Assembly: GCA_002900995.3 (NCBI GenBank)
Contig: CM035310.1
Coordinates: 2,813,394-2,877,393 of the forward strand
Source of the DNA: Ganoderma boninense
Lineage: Eukaryota; Basidiomycota; Agaricomycetes; Polyporales; Polyporaceae
DNA: 64,000 bases
Direction of reading: 5' to 3'
How positions within the stretch are numbered: the stretch's first letter is position 1; each line of letters begins with the position of its first letter. Positions 45,346-55,420 of this stretch are shown piece after piece. The translations under genes were made by a program, and so were the position numbers. Under the pieces are notes generated by a model, which searched no databases, had not been told where the DNA came from, and saw only the letters and a program-made list of their open reading frames with translations.

Positions 45346-46138
45346 CTACCAGACATATCCAAACACGTCCCAGTCCGGGTCGTTCCTCCACTCGTACTCG
45401 ATCTGGTTCGCCGTGGCCCGCGCGACGTCCTCGCCCCACGTATGCGCGACGAACCCCAGCGTGACGTCGATCGCCGCGCTCACCCCGCCCGACGACCACA
45501 CGTTCCCGTCCTGGACCCAGCGCGCCCCCTTGTCCCAGGTGACGTTCGTCCCGTACACGGTCATCGCGTCCCACGACACCTTGTTCGTCGTCGCGCGGCG
45601 GCCGTCGAACAGCCCCGCGCGCGCGGCGACCGACCCGCCCGTGCACACGCTGATGAGCGAGTGCAGGCTCGGGTACGTCGCGCGCACCCAGTCGATCGTC
45701 GCGTTCAGGTCGGGGGAGCGCGTGCCGAGCCCTCCGGGGATGAGGAGCACCTCGAGGTCCGCGGGCACGGTCGCCAATGTGTGCGTGGGGACGACGGACT
45801 GGAACGCGCTCGAGTTGTGCGCGTTCATCGCGGCGGAGGCCGGCGCGGTCGACACGGGGTCGGTGGTGTTGCCGTTGGAGATGAGGTAGAGCGAGATCTG
45901 GCGCCCCCGGGAGAGGGCTTGGAGCACCTCGGCGGGGCCGAAGACGTCGAGGGGCTCGAAGGCGGGGAAGAGGAGGATGCCGAAGTTCTTTGGGGCTGTG
46001 GGCCAGGTGGAAGATCAGCGAGTGCGTGCCCAGGGAGGGTAGACGATACGCACTGGTGACATTGGATTCTTGAGCTGCACCGAACACGGGGAACAGGACC
46101 ACTGCCCAGAGGAGGAAAGCAGAAAGTCGGTTGAACAT
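45346..46138 (-). CDS. Secreted DJ-1/PfpI-family protein
   Basis: About 245 residues in two exons. A signal peptide is visible (FNRLSAFLLWAVVLFPVFGAAQ), unusual for a family that is mostly cytosolic. The mature domain has the GATase-like fold: FGILLFPAFEPLDVFGPAEVL, LEVLLIPGGLGTR, then the nucleophile elbow HSLISVCTGGSV with the reactive Cys, and KVSWDAMTVYG. Four potential N-glycosylation sites (NVT, NTT, NSS, NAT) support secretion. The intron joins NVT to a PKNFGIL strand. Family roles range from deglycase and chaperone to isonitrile hydratase-like; the sequence resembles the AraC-type ThiJ/PfpI branch most. A TATA box lies 74 bp upstream. Confidence 0.88.
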
Positions 46139-46758
46139 AGTGCACGGAAATGCAGTCGTCAGGACAACTTCAGGCAGATTCGACGAACGCAACAGCGCAC
46201 CGAATGCCTGCCTTTATATGTCAGACTGTATCCGTTTTAAATTCCTGAGCTCTCCCTTGGCATCATCGGTCCATGTAAACGCGAACGGCAAGAGAGGCAG
46301 ACCGCTGATCGGTAAACTTGTGAAGCGTGCCGCCTCATCTCGCGGCCCTTACCAGAACATGCATGTAGCATGTGCATACATACATAAGGGCTTCCTTTGT
46401 TGCGGGGAATACCATTACTTCAGGAGCGGCCCGGAATGGCGGAAGTGCTCTGCGGCGGATAACATCGGGAAGTCCAGTTGGCGATATCTGTATGCTACCA
46501 TGCCTCAATGTATCAGATAGGTAAGGTACCTTCACCCAGCTTGTTCGTGGTGAGATGTCGAGCAATACTGCTGACGCGATGCGTCGGGTAACGGACACAG
46601 ATTCGAGAATATCATTTGGTTTCGTGATCGTGGGTTACATGACTGATTCATACTGATTCAACATCTCGCAGTCCTGTGCATGTTGCACGACGGAGGGAAG
46701 GATACAGGGTTCGACGTGAACGAACCTCGGCGCCGCGCACTGGTCTATGATGACATCG
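46139..46758. other. Intergenic region
   Basis: 620 bp between two minus-strand genes. Apart from the TATA box of the DJ-1/PfpI gene no feature is supported. Confidence 0.4.
46212..46218 (-). promoter_or_regulatory. TATA box of the DJ-1/PfpI gene
   Basis: TATAAAG on the minus strand, 74 bp before the start at 46138. Good spacing. Confidence 0.5.
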
Positions 46759-47596
46759 TCAGTTGCAGCAAGAGTCGCGTGTCTCGGGACCGCTTTGAAG
46801 AGTCATCAGCACCGAAGGCCGCATCCAGACGAACATAGATACATACCCTGATTCCCCGTGGTAGGTATCCCATTGGAAGATGGAAGCACCGAGGAAAGCC
46901 CGATGAAAATGCAAATAATGATATACCCTGAAACCATCGTCAGCACGGTGAGAAATTATGAATGCGAACGTTACGCAAGCGTACGTACCGTTGTAGTACA
47001 TGGCGAGAAGCATGACGAAGTACCCGACGGCGAACTGTACCATGAACAAAGCCGAGCGAAGGAGATGCTGCCATAACTTGAGCTGGTCGCCGGACGAGCG
47101 ACGACCCAATGCGGAGGAGGACAGAGTGTTCAGTCCCTTGCGGCTGGCGGTGTCGCTCTGGTCCTCGGCGTGGAGCTGAGGAGGGCTTGAAGACGCGGCG
47201 TTGGCACGGTGCAAGTAGCGGTCGAACTCGCGCTGGAAACGGCGGAGCCCTCGAGCACGATGACAAGGAAGATGACGCCGATGCACGAGCCCGCGAAGGC
47301 ACCCTTGCTCGTGACCTGCCAGGTCGAGGAGATGAAGCAGGCGTTGACGGTGTACCAGTTCCACAGCATCTACGATGTCATGGAGATTAGCATGGCAACC
47401 CCATTATAGTTGACAGAGCGGGGAACTCTCCACACGCCCGTGGCGAGATGAATGCCGATGAGACCGAAGGATGTGAGAGACTTACGGATATCTTACAGGA
47501 GCCTCCCATGTCCATGCTCATGCTCATGCCGGTGCTCGTGGCGCTGGCAGCTGCAGCCGTTGCCGTCATCGACATAGAAGCCATAGACATGTCCAT
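46759..47596 (-). CDS. CTR-family copper transporter with two single-base frame breaks
   Basis: Second CTR locus. The methionine-rich start (MDMSMASMSM, later MSMSMDMGG) begins at 47596; an in-frame ATG at 47725 would add 43 residues. Exon 2 starts MLWNWYTVNACFISS and carries helix 1 (GAFAGSCIGVIFLVIVLEG). The expected continuation (LRRFQREFDRYLHRA) lies in another frame from about 47250. Helix 2 (QFAVGYFVMLLAMYYN, with MxxxM) follows. After the next intron, YIIICIFIG is followed by FLGASIFQWDTYHG, again out of frame at about 46899. Both breaks fall in a GGGCT context and behave as one missing G. As written, the product would stop soon after helix 1. It is divergent from the ferric reductase gene, with 520 bp between starts. 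Confidence 0.75.
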
Positions 47597-48116
47597 GCTG
47601 GTAACGATGGAGAGGGCAGGACGTGTGATAGAGCGTACGAAGCTGAGACGAGAGGAGATGAGCTCGAGGAGAGAAAATCTCGGGTTCAGCCAGAGGGAAT
47701 CGGCCCGCATTAAATAGTCGGACATGGATATTGCTCGGTGTCGTCTAGGCCTATAATTAATGAGCTTTTGGCCGAGCCAGGTGAGTCCAAGGCAAATTAA
47801 CCCCCTCAACAGCGGACGCCGTGCAGGGATCTGACGAAAACAGACGAAGCGCTGAGGAGGTTTACTGCAAGAAAAAACTTTTTCACCACGTTGTACCTTT
47901 CCGGTCGGCGCCAATTCCCTGAGAACGGAGGTGAAAATATTTTTCCTTCTTATTTGGCCCCGTGCAAACACTGGTCGATGGCCTCCTCAGGTTACCAGCC
48001 TGTCTCACATCTTGCGGACCACCACAACGACCTCCTCCACGCCACGTACGTCTCTCCAGTCCTCACTCATCTGTATTCTCCGTTGAAGAACTACTTTGTA
48101 GCCTACGACTTGCGTC
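47597..48116. other. Divergent promoter region between copper transporter and ferric reductase
   Basis: 520 bp shared upstream region. A single TTGCTCGG near 47731 resembles the TTTGCTC core of fungal copper-responsive elements, but one weak match is not evidence of regulation. Confidence 0.4.
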
Positions 48117-50282
48117 ATGAGCGACTTTGGGGCCCCTCCCGTTATCCCTACTGAGTTGCAGCAATACAAGTTAGTCGACGTTCCGAAGATTCCCCTGACT
48201 TGCGTTGCTGACGATCTCCAATGTAGCTCATACGCAGTAGACCCCCAATGGCAGCGTAAATTCTCCATCATCTGGGCTGCTGGCGTCGGTCTCGCCGTCC
48301 TCGTCTCGCTCCCGCACGTTGCACGAGCCTTCAAGACAGGGCGCTTGTTCCGCGGGCTCATCACCGGCGTAACTGAGAACTCCAAGCCTCGGAACTATGT
48401 CCCCGCAGGCACTACGGAGGCTGAGCCTCCTCGGTCACGGCGGCGGTTGTTCGGACTTGCGGACACTTTGTGGTCAGTAACGCTCTGGAGTTTGCCTGGT
48501 ATTGAGCTCGATTTGGGGCAGAGTACGTTCCTTCCCCGCATTTGCCCTGTTTACTCCTCGTGTATTCATCGACCCTTTTACCTCGCAGTAATTGTGATCG
48601 CTGCATACCTGATATTGCTCCTTGCGTGCATCACGATGCATGTGCCTCTCATCGACAACCCTAACCGCGCGGGTAAGTTCCCATCTATAGAACTCCATCT
48701 ATAGAACTCGGAAGAAAGGCGTCCGGATCCTAACTCTAATCGCGATCCGCAGGCTTCCTGGCTCTCGCCCAGTTCCCTATCGTCTTCCTATTTGCGACGA
48801 AGAACTCGATCCTCTCTCTGCTTCTTGGCCCTGGCCATGGATACGAGAAGCTCAACTACGTACATCGGTGGGCCGGACGGGGGATGTTCATCGGCGCCAC
48901 CGTTCACGGAGCACTGTGGATCAACAATCACATCGTCTTTGGGCTTCCTATCTTGGGACAGCAGAAGGAAACTTCCGGCGTTGCAGCATACGGCGTCCTC
49001 TGTGTCCTTGTCCTCACCTCCTTCCGAATTGTCCGAAGATTCTTCTACCAATCGTTCTTCGTGGTGCAGTAAGTCTGGCTCCGGTATAGTACGTCTCTGT
49101 TCATCTGCTGACGCACCTTTTTCAGCGTCCTCGGATACGTTGCGTTCTTCATCACGGTATGCTACCACACGATCTACGCCAGCCCCTGGATCTTCCCGCC
49201 TTTGGCTTTCTACGGCCTCGACATTCTCCTGCGCATGTTCCGCTACCGCATCAAGGACGCGACTCTCGTCCCAGTGGACAACAACATGACCTTGATCCAT
49301 GTCCACGACTGCGATGACGGCTGGGTCGCCGGGCAGCACGTTCGCCTCCGTGTCTTCTTCTCCGGCCGCATCTTCGAGTCCCACCCCCTCACCATCGTCA
49401 ACGCGCCTTCTTCCTCCTCGTGCGTTCCTGGCGGCACGATGACGCTCGCCGCTCGCGCCGTCGGCGACTGGACACGCCACACCAACAGGTATGCTATTGC
49501 AGAGCAGGAACGGGCACGGGTTGGGGAGAAGGACGAGCAGCCTGGCGTCCCCGTCCACGTCATGATCGACGGTCCGTACGGTGGCTCGAGCATCGACATC
49601 GGGGAGTACGAGAGTGTGCTCCTTGTCTCTGGCGGTTCTGGTGTCACCTTCACGCTCGGGTTGCTCGACGACATCGCCGCACGATGCGTCAAGCTCGGCC
49701 GCCCGAACGGGGAGAAGACGCGCCGCATCGAGTTCGCGTGGTGCGTTCGGTCATACGGTACGTCCTCCTCACCCAATTCCTCCCGAGGCGGTAACTAACA
49801 CTGACATCACACGAATTCTAGGCGCGATCCACTGGTTCGCACCGATGCTCATGGACATCGCGCGGGCCGTCGCGGGCACGTCGCTCGACCTGCACATCTC
49901 CGTGTACGTCACGTGCCTCTGCAACCCCGAGGACGTGCCCCCGATCCCGAACATGGACGTCACGATCGCCACGCGCCCGTCCGTGTCCGGCCTCCTGCGC
50001 GACCTCGTCACGCCCCCGTCTCCATCTCCGTCGTCCTGGCGCAAATCCTACGTGGAGTCGGTCGAGTCAGACAACAGGTCTATCGACAGCGAGGAGTGCG
50101 CGCGCGCCGTCCCTGGCGCGGCGCGACTCCGCTGGGTTGGGCTGGGCGGCGGAGTGGGCGTGTGCGCGGCGGGCCCGGAGTCGCTGACGCGGGAGGCGCA
50201 CAACGCTGTTGCGAGGGTGAGCTTGACGAGGGGTATCGAGCTCGGCGGGGTGGGGCTGCACACGGAGTTGTTTGCTATCTGA
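48117..50282 (+). CDS. Ferric/cupric reductase (FRE family)
   Basis: Plasma-membrane flavocytochrome that reduces Fe(III) or Cu(II) outside the cell for uptake. About 600 residues in six exons; the first two introns (48170-48226, 48523-48588) are multiples of three and so are hidden in the open frame. The exon junction QYNSYAVDPQW supports the first splice. Several membrane helices; haem-ligating histidines in YVHRWAGRGMFIGATVHG and further along (CYHTIYASPW). The FAD motif is HPLTIVN; NADPH motifs are GPYGG and VLLVSGGSGVTFTLG. The C-terminus is VGLHTELFAI, where the usual Phe ends are replaced. An insert rich in Ser (about residues 520-545) separates the last strands. It stands next to two copper transporter loci, fitting reductive metal uptake. 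Confidence 0.92.
48682..48709 (+). repeat. Tandem duplication of 14 bp in a ferric reductase intron
   Basis: Two perfect adjacent copies of CATCTATAGAACTC within the third intron. Likely a recent slippage or insertion footprint; no effect on coding. Confidence 0.85.
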
Positions 50283-50723
50283 GCGTTCGTGGATGGAGTT
50301 TTCATGATCGGTACGTGGTGCTATGCGATGATATGGAGGGACACTTTGTCTGTAGGATACATTGCTTTGCGCTTAGATGACATGATAGGTGACATGGAGC
50401 AGAGACTCGTTATCGAGCTCGACCTAGAAGACCGGCGCTTTCGGTTCTCTGGCTGGACGGAGGTGTGTATCGGGACATCCCCGTCCCCTCCTTTTCCCGA
50501 AAACAAAGTCTTCGGTGTGCTGCTAATTTACGGGGAGAAGAGTCCTCACATTAGACGCTGCACCATCCCTTTTGGCGCCTGCTCGGGGTCACGACTTCGG
50601 GTGGATACAGTATGGGGATGGTGAGGCAAACCTGAACACATTTTTTACGGCGCGGCGGTACATAAGTGAACTGTGAACCACGTGAAAGATCCTTTTTATC
50701 TGGTTCACATTCGGGATGGTTTA
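50283..50723. other. Intergenic region left of the inverted-repeat element
   Basis: About 440 bp of 3' flank of the ferric reductase gene. No gene seen. Confidence 0.4.
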
Positions 50724-51266
50724 CAGCGCCTTGCATAATTCCGTGAACACGCCGATTTTTCGCACAGGCGTCTATCTCCCCATAACGGGAAGGTGCCAGT
50801 CACAGGTACAACTCCCGTGACGCGGCATGACGCGGCCGAGTCACAACCCGTCCGGGCCGCCCAGAGCCATCCGCTCGATTCCTGTCGCGCACTCTCAAAT
50901 CTTGCGTTTCTTGGGCCTCCACCTCTGACAAAGATGGAAATTCAACCGTCGCCTTGTGTTTTCTCGGTTTCCCCAACAGAATTAGTACTTGGGTCCAAGG
51001 TAGCGGGCAAGCCCATTCGGTGCCGGTGTATTCAGCCTTCTGATCCAGCAACGAAGAGGGACCTCTCATAAGAAGACTACCCCTGAATGCGACAGGCCAC
51101 AGTGAATTTTTGATGACGTACTATGGAGCTGAAATGGACCAGAATGCGGACGAAGGACTCGTTTGCGAGGTCAAGCTGGTCAGGCGTTGAGTAGAGCTGT
51201 GACCGTGACGAGTTTAAGCGCCAAAAGAAAAAATTTGGCGTGTTCACGGAATTATGCAAGGCGCTG
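50724..51266. mobile_element. TA-flanked inverted-repeat element (Tc1/mariner-type MITE)
   Basis: The 30 bases at 50724-50753 (starting CAGCGCCTTGCATAATTC) recur as an exact reverse complement at 51237-51266, and similarity continues imperfectly inward. A TA dinucleotide flanks each end (50722-50723 and 51267-51268), the target duplication left by Tc1/mariner-superfamily transposases. The 543-bp body has no transposase-like reading frame, so it is a non-autonomous element. It sits between the ferric reductase gene and the damaged F-box/zinc-knuckle locus, 200 bp before the latter's start. Superfamily is inferred from the TA and the repeat structure only. Confidence 0.75.
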
Positions 51267-51465
51267 TAGTTGGAACCTGGAACGGGTGCAGCCGGAGCGG
51301 GAGAGAGCCGAAAATCTGTCACTGTCAGCGGCAATCACGCCAATTTATCCTCCGTACTTAACAGTAATACTTATCTCCCACTTATATGGACTAGGCCGTG
51401 ACCTACTTATATCTCTGCACGCCACTCACGAAGTCTCTCGAGTCCGACGCGCCAGCACATCGTCA

Positions 51466-54400
51466 TGGATGAAGCTGAAGCACCGGTAGAGTCCACCGCG
51501 CCCAAACCTGTTTCCCAGAAACGGCGTAAGAAGTCGGGCGTATCAGTCAAGGGCAAGATGTCGTCTCTCAGTCGGCTGCCTGGTCTGTCGATAGACGTCC
51601 TCTTTGAGGTCACGCTGATGTTTCTCATCTCCTTTGCAAGCCAAGAAGCTGACGAGCATCTTCCAGATATTCTCTCACCTCCTGCCGCTGGACCTCCTCC
51701 GCGTCGCTCGCACATCCAAGTCCTTCCGCAAGCTGCTCCTGAACCGGAACGCGTCGACCGTCTGGATCGCCTCGCGCGAGCGCGCCTTTCCGAACTACCC
51801 CGAACCTCCGGATGGGGTTTCGGAGCCCTTCTGGGCGAACCTGGTCTTCGGAGAGACGATCTGCGAGCAGTGCGGCGCTAAGAACGTCCGCAAGGTCATC
51901 TTCGAGTGGCGGTGTAGATTATGCACGTCTTGCCTGAGGGATAGGTCAGCATTCCCTCCTTTCGAAGCTTCTAATAGACAGAAAATTTGCTGATAACATC
52001 CTCCTGGCCTACAGCACGATGAAGGAGTCTTACATTTTTCAAATCTGGCCTGAGAGCGACAAGTCCATCGTGGATATCTTGCCCTACGGTGGGTCGGCCC
52101 TGCACGAGTACTTAGTGGACACGCTTTGCTCATGCTGTTCTTTTAGTATCTGGGCTTTTCCGCTCATCGAAGACTACCCGTTTCTTCTGGAAAGAGGACG
52201 TAATTAAAGTCGGAGCTCTGCTCGAAGGGATAATCGAAGAAGTTGGCCGAGGGACACTGGGGGCAGCGGGAGGACTCCAGATTTTCAAATACGAGCGTAT
52301 GGCGCTCGTGGCATCCATTTTGGAGGTGCGTGTGGTCCCTTACATGGTAGTCCATGACCATTTTTACTGATATATGCGCGATGGTCATGATCAGCACTCC
52401 AAGGAGTGCTGGGATGCATTCGAAGGAAAGGTCCGCAACGTCCAAGAGCTGAGAACAGAAGCGCTATCAAGAGCACGTTTACTCTCTTCCATAGCATGGG
52501 GCCTATTCTGATCGCCGTTCTCAGGCTGTTCGACCGGTTCACGTTTCTGGGTTATGACGAGCAAGCCATCAAAGATGTTTTGAAGGACGTACCTACACGT
52601 ACCGCGCTTCTTACAGACCAAGGTCACCTCTCCGCGAACTTCGAAACGACGATACTGACCTGGAGATACAGCTTGGGACGACATCCGAACACGACATGAG
52701 CCCCGCCTCCTTCATCAACTCTTTCTCAATCGCAGGGACTCAGACGCGGCGGCTCGAGCCTCCCCACCTCAAAGCGCGCCGGAAAGTCATCACCGAGATT
52801 TACGACGAGCACTGCAAGACTCTGTCGCCCATCGAGCGGGAGTACATCCCTCCTGTCCAGATCGTATCCATGTTCCCTCCGTTCGCAAACATCCTCAAAC
52901 GCCCGGCGAACGTCGAGGTGCCTCGCGAAGACTTCACACGGGCCATGACCAACATCGACTCCTACGTCTGCGCATGGGACAGCGTCGTCGACATGCGCAT
53001 GGGCGCCATGGGGGCCTGGCAGACGACGGGCCACGACGCGGACGCGAACAAGGTCAACCTCGCGTGGTTCGTCACGCTCTGCAGCCACCCGTCGCACCGA
53101 TCGGGGGGCACGTACCGCGGGGACGTCGCGTTCAGCAGGCGGGAGGCGCTCTTCCACCTCTACCACGACCACGGCGCTCTGCGTCCGGAGCCGTACTCGG
53201 AGGGGTGTGCGCCCTTCGAGACGCTGCAGTTCTCTGAGACCGGCTCGGCGGCCGTGCGACAGCTCATCAAGCTGGCCGGGCTGCGCGAGGAGAAGGCGAT
53301 GCCCCTGCACATGGACTTCACGCGCGCCCGCTTCGTCTGCGAGCATTGCGATGCGGAGCCGCGAGAGGGCGAGGAGGGGTTGTTCAAGCCGGTCATGGAT
53401 TGGCGGCAAGCGGTAAGCTTAAGGACAGCGTCGCTGTGTCGAAACGTTCGTGCCGCCGCTGACCCTAGCTCCTGTACGGCAGGCAAATCATTATATAGAC
53501 TGCTGGCGGCAAGGCCGCACAGACCATCCGCAACCGGGGTGGAGGATGCTCACTGACGTGGAGAACGAAGCTATCATGAAAGCGGAGCACGACTTGGAGG
53601 ACTTGCCTGAGCACCGGGATGACCCCGGACCTGGTTCTGGCGGTGCAACCTCTGCAATACATTCGAGCCACGCTCGCTCGTCGCAGCCTTCTTGCACGTC
53701 AAGCAGCGGTATGTGCGCTCTAACTTCGTTGCGATATTTCCCCAGGGGAATGTTAATCGCTGCTCGGGTTTTGATCAGGCACTTCGTTTTCCAACCGAAA
53801 GTGGGAGTGGGACGCGAGCTATATCCCGACGGCCTCGGCGTCCGAGCACACGAGCCTGCACATCACATTCGTGTCGATTGTGCCCCGCGCGTCGTCGTCC
53901 TCACCGTGTGGAACGGCGTACGCAAGCTGCTCGAGCCCGATCTGGCTGCCCTGCAGGAGAAGGCAGACAAGGTCAACGCAGACCTCTTCCGCTCTCGGCG
54001 CCAGGAAATGGGAGAGCGGTACGCGAAGTGGCTGAAGAAGCTCACCCCAATCCAGCGCGAGGAGATGCCCAGCCCGCGCGTCGTCTACGGCTTCCCGCAC
54101 GTCCGCGCCGCCACCGACGCCCCGCGCAACAAGGATCGGCAGCGACGACTACGCGGCAGCCATCGACAAGCTCCCCGACGCGATCGCGGCGTGGTCCGCT
54201 GACGTGGACAGGAGCCTCCGGAACCTGGGCACGAATGACGCGCCTCCAGCGATGATGCGGCTTCTCCTGGGGATCATGCACACCCTCGACGCAGCGATGT
54301 TCGTGACGGAGTGCACGCACGCCGCGCACGACGCCGAGAAGGCGAACTGCTGGGGCGACATCGCGTTCGGGAAGGGGGAGGCGCTCGCGCACCTCGTGGA

Positions 54401-55088
54401 CCACCTCGACCGTGGTGGCCCCGGCGGACAGCTGGACGCGTTCGAACACCGCGCACTCGATCCCGCTGTGCTCTCGTACCTGCCGTCCGGATCGCGCGCC
54501 ATCATGTCGCTCGTGGACGTGCTGGGGCTCGACGAGACCACGACGACGCCGATGGACCTGGACAAGCTCGGGGCTGCGTTCGTGTGCGAGCTCTGCGAGA
54601 CGCACACGCTGCTCCCTACGGGCGGTCCGCTTAGGACGATCCTCAACTGGAGGCAGGCGGTGAGCAGCTCCTATGTCCGTGTCCTAATATACCGTCCCTC
54701 GTTCTGACGCCCGCTACAGGCCATCCACGTCATTGACCGTCTCCGGATGGGCAAGAACGACCATCTTGAACCCTCATGGCGGCTGCTCACCGACCGCGAG
54801 CTGCGTGCGCTGAAGCTCGCGGAGGAGAAATGCAAGCTTGAGTCAACGTACCCGCTGTGGGTCCGCTGCAACTAAATGCCTCGACGAGCGGTTCGAGACA
54901 AAGACCGAGAAGGCCATGATGGAACACCTGCAGTCTGTGTACGTGCACTTATGTGTCGACCTCCCGAGTCTGCGCATGCTTTGCTCATTTTGTTCACTCG
55001 ATGCAGCCACGATGTCTCGGAACCCGTCCTAGGCGAAGACTTCTACTATAAACCCCATCAAGGTGGGGTCTCTGACTCCCGTCCATAG
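51466..55088 (+). pseudogene. F-box protein with zinc-knuckle modules, frameshifted
   Basis: The N-terminus is intact: MDEAEAPVES, a basic segment, then an F-box (LPGLSIDVLFE, a 58-nt intron, IFSHLLPLDLLRVARTSKSF) and a Cys motif (CEQCGAKN, CRLCTSCLRDR). The later parts of this fungal family are recognisable but repeatedly change frame: a stop after SSIAWGLF (52511), then AVLRLFDRFTFLGYDEQ; a shift near 52750; another near 53635 before WFWRCNLCNTFEPRS; one near 54135 before GSDDYAAAIDKLP; and one at 54872 between the two cysteine pairs of a knuckle (WVRCN then CLDERFET). The C-terminal module appears twice (about 52640-53860 and 53890-55088), suggesting an internal duplication or a fused second copy. 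Normal splice sites remain between breaks. Most likely a decaying gene. Confidence 0.65.
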
Positions 55089-55420
55089 GATCTGTGTGGA
55101 GCCCGCGTCAGGACGATGCTGTTCGGATTCGCTCCATCGGACAGGTGGGCACGATACTGTTCGTATTCCGAGCTCGACTATCGCGGAGTGTAGACCCAAA
55201 TAATCGTGTACTGTCATTCTGTACCTAATCAATGTCCAACACCTTGATATTCTGATTATTACGAATGAATGACATCCATGAAGGCTTGGGGGACCTGTCA
55301 AAATCGACTTGGGGTGCATGGGAATGTGGCCTGGAGGTTTGAACCAGCGCCGGATTCGGGCGTAACACGACCCTCGAAGACGGATAGCACTGAGCCCATG
55401 CCCAGATCACGCACGACCAA
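55089..55420. other. Convergent intergenic region
   Basis: 332 bp between the F-box/zinc-knuckle locus and the exonuclease gene 3' end. Nothing supported. Confidence 0.4.

Noticed and set aside
45442..46059. 205-residue plus-strand open frame
   Set aside because: Antisense to the DJ-1/PfpI gene; Arg/His-rich shadow.
47725..47740. Copper-responsive element before the ferric reductase/CTR pair
   Set aside because: Only one imperfect TTGCTC match in 520 bp, which is expected by chance.
47725..47971. Upstream extension of the second copper transporter
   Set aside because: The extra open frame has no conserved block, and the Met-rich CTR start at 47596 fits the family better.
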